DNA of 64,000 nt from Chanos chanos (taxonomy: Eukaryota > Chordata > Actinopteri > Gonorynchiformes > Chanidae), in NCBI RefSeq assembly GCF_902362185.1, contig NC_044500.1, forward strand, positions 36,781,558 through 36,845,557. Direction: 5' to 3'. Below, piece after piece: positions 1 through 10,533 of this stretch. A program made the position numbers and the translations under genes. A model generated the notes under the pieces. The model had not been told where the DNA came from. It searched no databases and saw nothing but the letters and a program-made list of their open reading frames with translations. Position 1 is the first letter of the stretch. The number at the start of each line of letters is the position of its first letter.

Positions 1-125
1 GTTTGTCTGTCTGCCCTGTGATGGACTGGTGATCTGTGTTTCCCTGCCTTTCACCCTATGATAGGCTCCAGCCCTCCCTGCAACTCTAATCAGGATAAGC
101 GGCTTAGATAATGAGTGAGTGAGAG
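1..125 (+). repeat. LINE/SINE 3'-tail fragment (fish-type)
   Basis: The sequence reads as the widespread fish repeat tail: 'gatggactggtgatctgtg', then 'taggctccagccctccctgc', then 'caggataagcggcttaga' and a short 'gagtgagtgagag' tail. The left part is cut by the window edge. A related, longer copy lies in the opposite orientation at 7697-7966. Assignment to an L2-type LINE tail or a SINE carrying that tail is from memory of fish repeats and is not certain. Confidence 0.6.
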
Positions 126-1916
126 AAAAGCAATGAAATGAATCGACCGCTGTAGAGCTCAATTAAAGTAAAGCCGTTCGACAACTCAACTGAAAAGAGA
201 ATAAAAACGCAACATATATAGTGTTTAATTGCTCAGTGTTTTCTTTGGCTGGTAAAGCTAACGAACTGATTAATACTGAAGCAACATATTCAGTTAAGGG
301 TTGTTGAGTATTTTATTTCATTGGTTTTGATTTAGAGGAACAGGAGATGTAAGAATATGGTGTATTAAGTTTACACTATAGTTGTAATTTGTGTAATATT
401 GTTTCACTGTAGTTTAAATGAAAAATGTATACAATGTTAGGTCGGAATGGAAATTTCATTTCACTTTACTCACAAGTTCATTTACTGTGCAGGTTATTTA
501 AAATATGTTGATTGTACAGTTTCCATTGTATATATATTGTTTAAGTTAAAGGAATTAACAAATTCTGACAAATCAGAAGGGCAATTAATGAACTATTTTG
601 GCCATATTAATGATTGCAGGTCAGGTTTTTGAGTTGAATTCAGTCTGATGGTGAGCCAACCCAGACAAGATCTCTAGACCCCTAGATTGAAGATTCCTGA
701 ATTGAAGAGCCAGAGTCAAGAACTGCCAACCTTACTCCTCTCCTGCCACAGCGGTAGGATAAACCCCACAAACCGCACCAGGCCAGCCCCACTCAACTTC
801 CAGCACCACATGCACAACCCCAAATCCAGCCTGTGACTTAATATATATCTATTTTTTTTACTTGACTTGAAAGACATTCTTCTTCAAAGCATTCCCTGTG
901 CCTGTGGATGGAGTCGTAACCCTCACTTATTTAAGCAAGTGGACTGAGTATTCATACTACTGATACAGTGTATTATTGAGCCGTGGTACGGTGATTGTGT
1001 TATTGCTGATACGGTGAATAGTGAATTCTTGTAAGGTTGAAGTATGCTGGGAAGGATGGTCTTGAACCGGGTATTGTTTTGATATTGCTACCCACCTGAT
1101 GTTGGATCCAAAGATTGAGAATTGAGACTACCTCTGTTGGGGTGCACTCAGTTAGATATGTGTAGTTATTTAATGGTTCAAGATCAAAGAAATAGTGGTA
1201 GAGGAAATAACTTTATTTTGTTATATTCAAAGAAATACAAGGTCCCAGTTTATAACCTTTTGTCTTGCTTGATCATTGAATATTGCAAATAGTCCTTTCC
1301 GCCTCCCGTTCGAGTCTTGGATCCTCTGATTCTGGTCCAGTGGAATTGCAGTCTTTACCAACTATTTATTTATTCACTAGATTACCCCCACTACCAGCAG
1401 TGGTAGGAGCCACATGCTACACAAGGAAAGCAGTACACATCTCTGAACAGCCTGTGGGCACCTCTTGGTTGCTTCAGCTAAAATTCGGCACTATCACATT
1501 AACAAACTGACACAGTCCGTGGATATGAGACTAATGCAAGTGTCAGAAAAGAAAGGTGGCTATGTTGGCAAATAAATGTATTTCCAAGACTAAAAATGTT
1601 TTTGTTAGCTGTTAAACTACAGAATACTTTAATGATTTCATAATCATTATTTATAATCATGTAGAAGAACTTTTTTGTGGTTTATTTATGAAATAAACTG
1701 AAAAAAAACATAATGTATTTCCCACTTGCATAATAATTGTGCACACCTACTTTTTGGGAAACTGATTATATTTTCCCCTTGTAACATAAAAATATGAGTT
1801 TTTCTTTATGTAACATTTACTTTTCCTGCAAGGAATGAATTGGGATCACTTACAACGTCTATCAAAATATTTTTAAAAATCTGCAAATAATACATTTGCA
1901 TAATAATTATGTACAC
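126..1916. other. Intergenic, no gene recognised
   Basis: The stretch is AT-rich and has only short open frames without recognisable protein similarity. Around 1725-1745 and 1898-1918 two similar motifs of the form 'tgcataataattRtg' occur in the same orientation about 175 bp apart, which hints at a decayed DNA transposon or tandem remnant. I cannot classify it. Confidence 0.5.
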
Positions 1917-2340
1917 AGTGCATAGGTGAAGTTCTCAGTTCTCCTTTCCTTGTCCAGAAAAGGACCCTCTGCAATGTGCCAGTCACTCACATTCTTTTCT
2001 CTTTTTTTGAATGAATTTCAATGACCAGCATCCACAGAAAAAACACAATGTTAAAGGTACACCTTTCCACTAATTTATTTAATTTTAGGATGTGAATATT
2101 TGATTCACTATCCTAAACGTCATTTTCAAATATGAAGAAGTTTACACTGTTTCTGTTATTCCTGTAAAACAAGCAGAAGTTGGGTGGTTTTGAATGGCAT
2201 GATGATCTGATCCATATCAGTGAGCAACACATAACAAAAGTTGTGCATGTTTTTGTGGATGCAGTTACTGACAACTGTTCAAATGCTTGTGAATTTCCAC
2301 AGTCTGGGAGAGCCTTAGGGCATTGTACATTTACATTGCC
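1917..2340 (-). pseudogene. Rearranged remnant of a GT92 glycosyltransferase copy
   Basis: Positions 1917-2100 match the high-coordinate end of the decayed GT92 unit at about 3350-3540 (shared 'gaagttctca', 'cagtcactcacattctttt' and 'aaaggtacac/aaaggcacac'). Positions 2111-2340 match its middle part (the region at 2915-3080, then about 3275-3330). The piece between these parts is missing, so this is a deleted, further diverged tandem copy. It has no useful open frame. Confidence 0.6.
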
Positions 2341-2356
2341 GGTTTACTAATCATCG

Positions 2357-3584
2357 GCTGTGACAGTAATAAAAAACATATTCACCACAACACATACAAA
2401 CGTAGTCTTTTTATTTTAACACTTTAAGATAACAAGAAACACATCAGTATTAGAAAACAGAGAAAAGTAAAACCTCCCCTTATCCTGAAACTGTATATTT
2501 TGAAGTTAGCCATGCCCAGATCTCGTTGGATTGACGCCCCAGTCATTTTGATGTACTTATTTTGAACCTGCTTTGCCATTATTTTGCGTAGAACCTCATA
2601 CATTTTTGGAGTTAGAAATTCCTCAGTATCCCATGCTCTCTCACCAAGTATGAGATGCTCCATGGTTGAATCTCCAAGTTCAGGGTCACTGATTTGCGTT
2701 ACTCTTGATATATTGTTTGGGACGTGCAAAGCTGTGCTATACATTTTCGGAACAGTGAAGAAGCAGTTTGCTCAATTGGGTTCACAACCATCTTAGTAGA
2801 TGCGATACAATCTGAAACAGGTATACGGTAGATATGCTTCAGCATGTTTACTCCTGGGACTGCCTTCCACACTGGGTCATAAAATCTGTTTCTTTGATCT
2901 GATAAAGTCGTGGGGAAAATGTCATTTTCAAATATGAAGACAGTTACACTGACACGCTGTTTCTGTGATTCTTGTAGAACAAGCAGAAGGTGAGTGTTTT
3001 TGAATGGCATGATGATCTGATCCATATCAGTGAGCAACACACATAATAAAACTTGTGCATGTTTTTGTGGATGCAGTTACTGATTATCTGTTTACTGGCC
3101 ATAACTGTGGAGATCACGCTTGAGCTCCTTGATTTTCCACTAAGTTACTGGAACAAGGAAATGGTTGTTGGCCCAAATCACAACTTCCTAAAATCCCTTG
3201 TTTTGATGATCACGCGTTATTGTCATCTACAGTAGCTTGTGTTGTATTAACCATCTTCTGTACATACGAATGCATGCACATTTCTACAGTCTGAGAGAAC
3301 CTTAGGGCACTGTACGTTTCCATACCTAATACAGCGGGAATGCGGTTAGATTGTAGTGGAAGTTCTCAACTCTTCTTTCCTTGTTTTAAATGTTCAGAAA
3401 AGGAACTTCTGCAATGTCCCAGTCACTCACATTCTTTTTTTTCTTTTTTTTAAATGAATTTCAATGACCAACATTCACAGTAAAAACTCAGTGTTAAAGG
3501 CACACTTTTCCACTAATTAATTGAATTTTGGAATGTTCATTTAATCATCAAATAATTTAAAAAAAGACAATATCTATACCCAGG
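2357..3584 (-). pseudogene. Decayed GT92 glycosyltransferase copy, tandem unit A
   Basis: Read on the minus strand, this unit matches roughly the last two thirds of the intact GT92 gene at 6173-7465. Fragments survive in different frames: 2699-3040 carries LLTDMDQIIMPF (the DxD-like metal/nucleotide-sugar site) and RNRFYDPVWKAVPGVNML, and 2424-2744 carries LHVPNNISRVTQISDPELGD. The frame changes between these blocks, and the N-terminal membrane anchor and first third are absent, so it cannot encode the enzyme. The unit starts with 'gctgtgacagtaataaaaa', repeated about 1.23 kb later at unit B. Confidence 0.8.
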
Positions 3585-4815
3585 CTGTGACAGTAATAAA
3601 AAACATATTCACCACAACACATACAAACTTATTATTTTATTATCTTATTATTTTAACACTTTAAGATAACAAGAATCACATCAATATTAGAAAACAGAGA
3701 AAAGTAAAACCTCCCTTTACCCTGAAACTGTATATTTTGATTGAAGTTATCTATACCCAGATCTCGTTGGATTGATGCCCCAGTCATTTTGATGTACTTA
3801 TTTTGAGCCTGCTTTGCCATTATTTTGCGTAGAACCTCATACATTTTTGGAGTTAGAAATTCCTCAATGTCCCATGCTCTCTCACCAAGTATGAGATGCT
3901 CCATGGTTGAATCTCCAAGTTCAGGGTCACTGATTTGCGTTACTCTTGATATATTGTTTGGGACGTGCAAAGCTGTGCTATATATTTTCAGAACATCGAA
4001 GAAGCAGTTTGCTCAATTGGGTTCACAACCATCTTAGTAGATGCGATACAATCTGAAACAGGTATACGGTAGATATGCTTCAGCATGTTTACTCCTGGGA
4101 CTGCCTTCCACACTGGGTCATAAAATCTGTTTCTTTGATCTGATAAAGTCGTGGGGAAAATGTCGTTTTCAAATATGAAGACGGTTACACTGACACGCTG
4201 TTTCTGTGATTCTTGTAGAACAAGCAGAAGGTGAGTGTTTTTGAATGGCATGATGATCTGATCCATATCAGTGAGCAACACATAATAAAACTTGTGCATG
4301 TTTTTGTGGATGCAGTTACTGATTATCTGTTTACTGGCCATAACTGTGGAGATCACGCTTGAGCTCCTTGATTTTCCACTAAGTTACTGGAACAAGGAAA
4401 TGGTTGTTGGCCCAAATCACAACTTCCTAAAATCCCTCGTTTTGATGGTCACATGTTATTGTCATCTACAGTAGCTTGCGTTGTAGATAACCATCTTCTG
4501 TACATACCAAGGCTTGTACTGGGAGAGCTTTAGGGCACTGTACGTTTCCATACCTAATACAGCAGGAATGCAGTTAGATTGTAGTGGAAGTTCTCAACTC
4601 TTCTTTCCTTGTTTTAAATGTTCAGAAAAGGAACTTCTGCAATGTCCCAGTCACTCACATTCTTTTTTTTCTCTCTTTTTTTTAAATTAATTTCAATGAC
4701 CAACATTCACAGTAAAAACTCAGTGTTAAAGGCACACTTTTCCACCAATTAATTGAATTTTGGAATGTTCATTTAATCATCAAATAATTTAAAAAAATGA
4801 CAATATCTATACCCA
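3585..4815 (-). pseudogene. Decayed GT92 glycosyltransferase copy, tandem unit B
   Basis: This is a near-identical repeat of unit A (2357-3584), offset by about 1.23 kb. The two differ by scattered substitutions and small indels, so the duplication or a gene conversion is recent. Coding remnants at 3988-4356 (DMDQIIMPF, RNRFYDPVWKAVPG) and 3653-3970 (HVPNNISRVTQISDPELGD) are in different frames, as in unit A, which suggests the copy was already broken before the duplication. There is no N-terminal anchor. Confidence 0.8.
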
Positions 4816-4990
4816 GGCTGTGACAGTAATAAAAAACATATTCACCTCAACACATACAAACTTATTATTTTATTATCTTATTATTTTAACACTTTAAGAT
4901 AACAAGAAACACATCAATATTAGAAAACAGAAAAAAAATCTCCCTTTACCCTGAGACTGTATCATTTGAATTAGTTACCCATGCCCAAAT
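4816..4990 (-). pseudogene. Truncated GT92 tandem unit C
   Basis: The start of a third tandem unit repeats the opening of units A and B ('gctgtgacagtaataaaaaa', 'tttaacactttaagataaca', then the 3' coding remnant). It stops at the hAT-type insertion at about 4991. Sequence resembling its continuation reappears at about 5930-5995 ('tattgaatcactgccccga'). Confidence 0.65.
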
Positions 4991-5884
4991 CTAGTAATGG
5001 ACGGTATACCGGTTCATCAAGTTTACCGGTTTTAATTTCCTGTACAGTATGAATTTTTCATATACCACCATACCGGACCTATAGCGGATAAATTATTTAG
5101 AGTTAATCAATTTCAACAGAGCATTTCAATTTTACTGGCGCAGCTTTCCTAGCCTTTACGGCACTGGTTTAGCGGGCCTGGATACTCACAGACCAAATGT
5201 ATGCATTGTAAATCATCTCACGTGATGTTACTCAGCCAATCAAATCTGTCTCTTCCGATACGTTTTGTGACTCAAGTTAATGAGTGCAGTACACACATGC
5301 AGGGGAGAGAGACGAGAGGAGAGACAAAAGTTGGAGAAATAAGTGAGTCGGAGAAAAGTAATTTCACATGGTGTGCTCAAGAATGGACAGACTGTTACAT
5401 GTTCATTCTTCCCATGGACAGTTCAAAACCAGTATGTCTCATGTGCTCCGAGACCGTGGCGGTTATTAAAAGTGGCAATGTGAAGCGCCACTACGAGACA
5501 AAGCACAAAAATTGTGAGCCAACATACCCACTAAAATCCAAACTGAGGGCACAGAAAATAAACAATCTCAGAGCCCAGTGTGGTCAATCCACCAGAATCC
5601 TAACACATTCACTCACTGCCCAACAATGTGCCAACAAATGTTCCCTTAAAGTTGCTTGGATTTTGGGTCAACATAAAAAAACATTTACTGATGGAGGGGT
5701 TGTCAAGGAGTGTACCAGTGTGGTAGCTGAAACCATACTTGAGGGAAAAGAAAAAGAATACAGTTAAGAGTACAGTAATAGCTGCCATGCAGTTGCCATA
5801 CCAGTGATTTACCCCTTCAAAAGCATTTACATTGAAATTTTAATAAAAACGAATATACCGTGATATATACCGTTACCATCCCTG
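4991..5884 (+). mobile_element. Truncated hAT-type DNA transposon with BED-like zinc finger remnant
   Basis: The ends are imperfect inverted repeats: left 'ctagtaatggacggtata', right (reverse complement) 'cagggatggtaacggtata'. The flanks gcccaaat and cttcaaat may be a decayed 8-bp target duplication, the size expected for hAT. The interior, about 890 bp, codes only for the N-terminal part of a transposase-like protein, so the copy is a non-autonomous deletion derivative. It sits inside the GT92 tandem array. Confidence 0.6.
5201..5767 (+). CDS. N-terminal fragment of a hAT/ZBED-like (GTF2IRD2-like) transposase
   Basis: A 188-residue open frame lies inside the hAT-type element. Residues about 77-104 form a zinc-finger-like motif (CLMC, then KRHYETKH: C-x2-C ... 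H-x4-H), typical of the BED/SPIN-like finger at the start of domesticated and active hAT transposases. It is followed by VAWILGQHKK and DGGVVKECT, which resemble the 'AW.LA..KKPF..G..VKEC' segment of these families. The catalytic RNase-H-like core and the hAT dimerisation region are missing and the frame stops at 5767. I see no promoter or splice signals that would make it a host gene; most likely a transposon remnant. Confidence 0.6.
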   Translation: MHCKSSHVMLLSQSNLSLPIRFVTQVNECSTHMQGRETRGETKVGEISESEKSNFTWCAQEWTDCYMFILPMDSSKPVCLMCSETVAVIKSGNVKRHYETKHKNCEPTYPLKSKLRAQKINNLRAQCGQSTRILTHSLTAQQCANKCSLKVAWILGQHKKTFTDGGVVKECTSVVAETILEGKEKEYS

Positions 5885-6172
5885 CTTCAAATTATACAGT
5901 GATATAAATTTTAGGCCTTACCACCAAGCCTACCCAAAACTTATTGAATCACTGCCCCGATTATGTTGATTTTCTTATTTTGAACCTGCTAAGCTTGCAG
6001 TGTTAAGAGCTATTCAACTGAACCGAAAATAAAAGTAGTTGTACTTAAGCATTCACAGTGAGAAAAATAGGTTGTTAGAGGGTTTGATCTTATTCATCTG
6101 CATGTGTTTCCAGTAGAATTATTTGAGCATGAGAGTTGGTAGTCCTGCTCAAATTATGCAACATTAAAGCTT

Positions 6173-7465
6173 TCAAAATGAATAATTTGCCATTGTTTTA
6201 TGCACAACTTCATTAATTCTTGGAATCAGAAGTTCCTCAAAATCCCATATTCTCTCATCAAGTATGAGACGCTCCATGGATAAATCTCCAAGTTCAGGGT
6301 CAGTGATTTGCATTACTCTTGACATATTGGGTGGGACATGCAAAGTTGCGCCATACATTTTCAGAACAGTAAAAACAGCAGTTTGCTCAATTGCCCTTGG
6401 GTTCACAATCATCTTGGTAGATGCGATACCATCTGAAACAGGTATACGGTAGATATGCTTCAGCATGTTTACTCCTGGGACTGCCTTCCACACTGGGTCA
6501 TAAAATCTGTTTCTTTGATCTGATAAAGTCGTGGGGAAAATGTTATTTTCAAAGAGAAAGACGGTTACATTGGTATGCTGCTTCTGTAATTCCTGTAGAA
6601 CAAGCAGAAGGTTGGTGTGTTCATATGGCATGATGATCTGATCCATATCAGCTAGCAACACGTAACGAGACCTGTACATGTTTCTATAGATGCAGTCATT
6701 CATAACTGTTATCTGGCCATAGTTATGGAGATCACCCTTGAGCTCCTTGAATTTCCACCCAGTTGCTGGAACAAGGAAATTGCTGATGGGCCACATCACA
6801 ATTTCCAAAAACCCCTCATCTTGGTAGTAATGCAACATCCTCCTCAGGTCAGGACCACAAGTCGTGTTGTAGATAACCATCTTCTGTACACCCAAAAGCT
6901 TGTACATTTCCACCATTTGGATGAACTGTAGTGCATTGTTGTTTTCAGCACCAAGTACATTGGAAATGCAAACAGTGAGATTATAGGGGAAGTTCTCATC
7001 TCTTCTTTCCTCATTTTCAATGCTCAGAAAAGGCACTTCTGCAATGTCAAAGTCACTAGGATTTGTAGTTACACTCACATGGGTACTATTGCATGACGGT
7101 GTCTCGGGGCAAATCACATGTGCAGCTCCAAAACGATATCCATAATGGATGCTATGTTGGACAACCTTTGCTACCGTGACTTCGACTCCGTCCCGAGAGC
7201 AGCAAAAGATACAATATAGGGGGATTCGGCGGTTACGATCTTCAATGGTGAGTACTTGTGTTGCTTTCATTCTGTGATCTTTGTAGGCAGACACCATTAA
7301 ATGTTCAGTTCCTCTGATCACTGTAAAAGTGTCTTTAATTATATGCATTGGGCAATGGGAAGGTGTTGAAGTTGCATTACGCTCCTTGGTGGAAATGGTG
7401 CTCGATAATATACACACAATAACGATGCCCCATAACAATATTTTTAGACAAAGTTTCCAGTTCAT
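6173..7465 (-). CDS. Glycosyltransferase family 92 (GT92/DUF23) protein, type II membrane protein
   Basis: An uninterrupted 430-residue frame. It has a short N-terminal cytoplasmic tail, a signal-anchor helix at about residues 4-24 (KLCLKILLWGIVIVCIL), a variable stem with N-glycosylation sites (NATS) and a lumenal GT92 domain from about 155. LADMDQIIMP near residues 271-280 is the expected DxD-type site for metal and nucleotide sugar; ERRDENFPYNLTVC and DPVWKAVPGVNMLKHIYR are further family-like blocks. GT92 enzymes include nematode GALT-1, a beta-1,4-galactosyltransferase acting on fucose of N-glycans; the acceptor of fish members is unknown to me. Start choice: the frame extends upstream, but 'tttactttcacag' near 7511 is a good splice acceptor, so the first ATG after it (7465) is preferred and a 5' leader exon is implied. 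The C-terminus (MANYSF) is shorter than in the neighbouring decayed copies. Confidence 0.75.
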   Translation of the reverse strand: MNWKLCLKILLWGIVIVCILSSTISTKERNATSTPSHCPMHIIKDTFTVIRGTEHLMVSAYKDHRMKATQVLTIEDRNRRIPLYCIFCCSRDGVEVTVAKVVQHSIHYGYRFGAAHVICPETPSCNSTHVSVTTNPSDFDIAEVPFLSIENEERRDENFPYNLTVCISNVLGAENNNALQFIQMVEMYKLLGVQKMVIYNTTCGPDLRRMLHYYQDEGFLEIVMWPISNFLVPATGWKFKELKGDLHNYGQITVMNDCIYRNMYRSRYVLLADMDQIIMPYEHTNLLLVLQELQKQHTNVTVFLFENNIFPTTLSDQRNRFYDPVWKAVPGVNMLKHIYRIPVSDGIASTKMIVNPRAIEQTAVFTVLKMYGATLHVPPNMSRVMQITDPELGDLSMERLILDERIWDFEELLIPRINEVVHKTMANYSF

Positions 7466-7696
7466 CTTATTAGATCGGGCTGAGTTTTCACTTGGATTTT
7501 CTGAGGATCTGTGAAAGTAAACATGCAAGATCATTAACAAAAACTCTCCTCAGTTTACACAGGGGTTCCATTTCAACAACCCCATTGCAAGTCGATTTCA
7601 TTGTGAGTCAGAAATTCCCTCATATCATATGAATCATAACAATATATGAACATCTAACATGATTGTTTAAAATGGTTTCACTGAGGTTTTTCCACT

Positions 7697-7966
7697 ATTC
7701 AGCATATCCTAAGCTGCTTATCCTAATTAGGGTCGTAGGGGGTGCTGGAGCCTATCCCAGCGTTCATTGGGCAAAAGGCAGGGCAGGGCAGACACACACA
7801 TTCACACCTAGGGGCAATTTAATGTCTCCACTTACATGTGTCTTTGGACTGTGGGAGGAAACCCAAACAGACATAGGGAGAACATGAATACTCCACACAG
7901 AAAGAACCCTGGCCACATGGCCAGGAATCAAATCCAAGGCAACAGCGCTACCCACTGCACCACTAT
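7697..7966 (-). repeat. LINE/SINE 3'-region copy (fish-type)
   Basis: On the plus strand it reads 'aagctgcttatcctaattag', 'ggtgctggagcctatcccag', then 'gactgtgggaggaaacccaa', 'ggagaacatgaatactccac' and 'cgctacccactgcaccac'. This is the reverse complement of the repeat tail at 1-125 with more of its body. The block is one of the commonest dispersed repeats in fish genomes, usually called an L2-type LINE 3' region or related SINE. It lies just upstream of the GT92 gene. Confidence 0.65.
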
Positions 7967-8769
7967 TTAGCGTATTATTCCCGTTAAAATAATGCTTGTA
8001 TAACAACAACAACAATAATAATAAATAGCAATTATAAAATGAAATACAGTATAATACAGTATAGGTAACTGTTAATGAATACTGTTGGTAATACTGAGAC
8101 CAAAACAGTAACAAATATAGTAGCCTTGCAGCACAATTTAACTGCAACTTTCTGGCAAATGGATAGGCACAGTATGAAAGGTCAGCATTTATCTGATAGC
8201 AATTCAAACTCATTCTTTATTTGCATTTGTAAACAGTATTTCACAGATAAAATAAGCCTATTTATAACAAGTGATTTCACTTTTAAAAAACTATCCAGAT
8301 AATTACCCTGTTTCTGCATGGTGCTCTTTCTGCATTTTAGATGTGTTGCCAGTTGGAGCGGTATTTGGGTTGTTATGTGACGCAAGTCCTCGCTGTCTCA
8401 TAATCTTGCTTTCTTAAGACAGCAGCAGGTCATGACACCTTACAAGGCTGTTTTATCTACAACATAGATCATTGGATCATGAAAATTGATTTCATTTTCA
8501 ATTCAAGAAGGTATTAAAGCTTTTAACAACCTTTATAGTTGCTACATGTAAGATTATTAATAATCTCACAAGTTAATTATTAATTGTAATTATTATTTCC
8601 AAACAGGATTTACACTTAGACAGTTCCTCCTTGTGAATGAATAGTTTATCAATAAAGTTAATCTGTCAGTCAATTTTCAAAAGCAGTTTTGTGTGTTGAA
8701 CACTACTCTTCATTATTCATCCCTTCTAATCTCTTACATTTGAAAAAAATAATACTTAGTATTGTTATA
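7967..8769. other. Intergenic, no gene recognised
   Basis: AT-rich DNA with a short AAC/AAT microsatellite at about 8004-8025. Open frames here are short and unconserved in appearance. Confidence 0.5.
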
Positions 8770-8824
8770 CAGGTTGAGCATCCCAAAACCCTACGGATTT
8801 TGGATTTTCTCGGATCTTGGAATA

Positions 8825-8912
8825 CAGTCGTGCATCGCTTAACTATGAGGATACGTTCTGAGAAATGTGTCTTTTAGGCGATTTAGTTGTTGCGCGAACA
8901 TCATAGAGTGTA
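8825..8912 (+). mobile_element. One-ended fragment of a second Tigger-like element
   Basis: Starts at TA|CAGTCGTGCATCGCTTAA and continues 'gaggatacgttctgagaaat' and 'gttgcgcgaacatcatagag', a pattern I recognise from another Tigger-type element in vertebrate genomes. Only this end is present; the foldback element follows directly. The TA before it fits a Tc1/mariner target. Confidence 0.5.
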
Positions 8913-8913
8913 T

Positions 8914-9703
8914 CAGTGGTGGAAGTAACAAAAATTAACTGACAAAAATGGAGTTGATGAAAATGCATGTGAACTGAAAAATAGAGCGGTAAAAATGTGA
9001 AATTAAAAACATAAATTACCAAGTGATTTGATTAATTTAAAGCCGATTTGATTAAAACAGTCCTGATATGATGAAAATAGAGCCATGTTTCATCATTTTC
9101 ATTCATCATTCATCATTCACAACACAAAATTACCATTTATCATTTAGGGAAAGTAGCCTCAAGGGTGGAAGTAACAAAAATTAATTGATAAAAATGGAGG
9201 TGATGAAAATGCATGTGAATGGAAAAATAGAGGGGTAAAAATGTATGTGAGCTGAAAAATAGAGTAAACAATCATCAGTTGATTTGATAAACTCGACTGA
9301 CATTTATCGTTTAAAGCAAACAATTTTTGTTACTTCCATTTATCGTTTTCAGAAAACAATTTTTATTACTTCCGCCCAAAATGTCAGTCACAAACCACGC
9401 CCACTGAACTTGCCGCCTTAACGTCTATTTCTGAGCAGTGGCACAACTTTTTCAGCTACCTTCTAGCTGAGAGCCAAAAACTCATCAGTTTGTCAGTGGG
9501 CGTGGTTTGTGATTGACATTTTGGGCGGAAGTAACAAACATTACTTGCTGTAAAAGATAAATGTCAGTCGAGTTTATCATATCAACTGACAATTTATCAC
9601 TCTATTTTTCCATTCACATACATTTTTACCTCTCTATTTTCCATTCACATGTATTTTCATCAACTCCATTTTTATTAGTTAATTGTTGTTACTTCCATCC
9701 CTG
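8914..9703. mobile_element. Foldback (long inverted-repeat) non-autonomous DNA element
   Basis: The left arm (CAGTGGTGGAAGTAAC, then 'aaaaatggagttgatgaaaa') is mirrored by the right arm ending '...gttacttccatccctg'. An inner pair, 'acttccgcccaaaatgtcag' with 'accacgcccactg' near 9368-9403 and 'cagtgggcgtggtttgtg' near 9497-9514, forms the stem near the centre. A second copy of the left arm starts at about 9162, so the left half is duplicated. No coding capacity. The CAG...CTG ends would suit a hAT or similar cut-and-paste family, but I see no clear target duplication. Confidence 0.65.
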
Positions 9704-9723
9704 ATAAATCACATCATAAAGTA

Positions 9724-10008
9724 CGGAAGCCCTACGATGCCATGGATATATATATATTTAGATTCCGTTTTCTCGTGATAACGTGTCATTTTTCTTTGTT
9801 GTCTCGAGATGTCGAATTATTTATGTCATTATCACGAAATAACGAAACAAAATAAACAATGTATCGTTTTCCCGAGATATCGAATTAATTATGTCATTAT
9901 CACGGGAAAACAAATAATAATGACATGAATAACTCGAGAATTATTGCGTTATCACGAGAAAACGGAATCAAATTTAAAATGTAAACTGATGGCATCTTAG
10001 GGCTTCCA
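9724..10008. mobile_element. 285-bp MITE with TA target duplication
   Basis: Terminal inverted repeats match over about 20 bp: left CGGAAGCCCTACGATGCCAT, right (reverse complement) TGGAAGCCCTAAGATGCCAT, flanked on both sides by TA. A second inverted pair lies inside ('attccgttttctcgtgataa' and 'ttatcacgagaaaacggaat'), so nearly the whole element can fold back. It is non-coding. TA duplication points to the Tc1/mariner superfamily. Confidence 0.7.
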
Positions 10009-10533
10009 TAGCTGCTTGTCACATTCGATTACATGCAGTGTTGTTGATTGTAGAGTATCCAATTTGTGTATTTCAAACGGAAATTGCAACTGATTAAGCT
10101 GACCTCACACTTATAACTTTAGGCTACTGGTCTAATTAAATGGGCCATCAGAATATATGACCCCGCCGAAAGTTAGGAGAAAATGTCTGACACAGCAACC
10201 AAACTATTTCAGGTGACTTCTTTTACCTTCCTCTGTAAGACCAAAAACTGTCATCAACAATGCTGATGATCGGGGCTGCTCGCTCCTTCTCTCACTACTC
10301 TCACACACAGCGGACACTAAGTAGGAAGTCTAAAGTGTATTAAGCACGCACTCGTCTCAGAGGAGCGGTTCTCAACCGCTGATTTTTTTTTATCATGTTG
10401 TATTTAGCTTCAAATCTTACTTTTAGATCTAAATTACCGAGTTCCGGCCTTCGGTGACCTCATAGCTGGTTACGGGCATGCTTTGTGCCACAGAGCAGAA
10501 AATAAGCGAAAACACCGTGAGTACTGTTGTAAA
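10009..10533. other. Unclassified sequence inside the transposon nest
   Basis: No open frame of note and no terminal repeats that I can pair. It could be the interior of one of the surrounding elements. Confidence 0.35.

Noticed and set aside
1283-1510. 75-residue open frame in the left intergenic region
   Set aside because: No recognisable domain, codon pattern or splice context.
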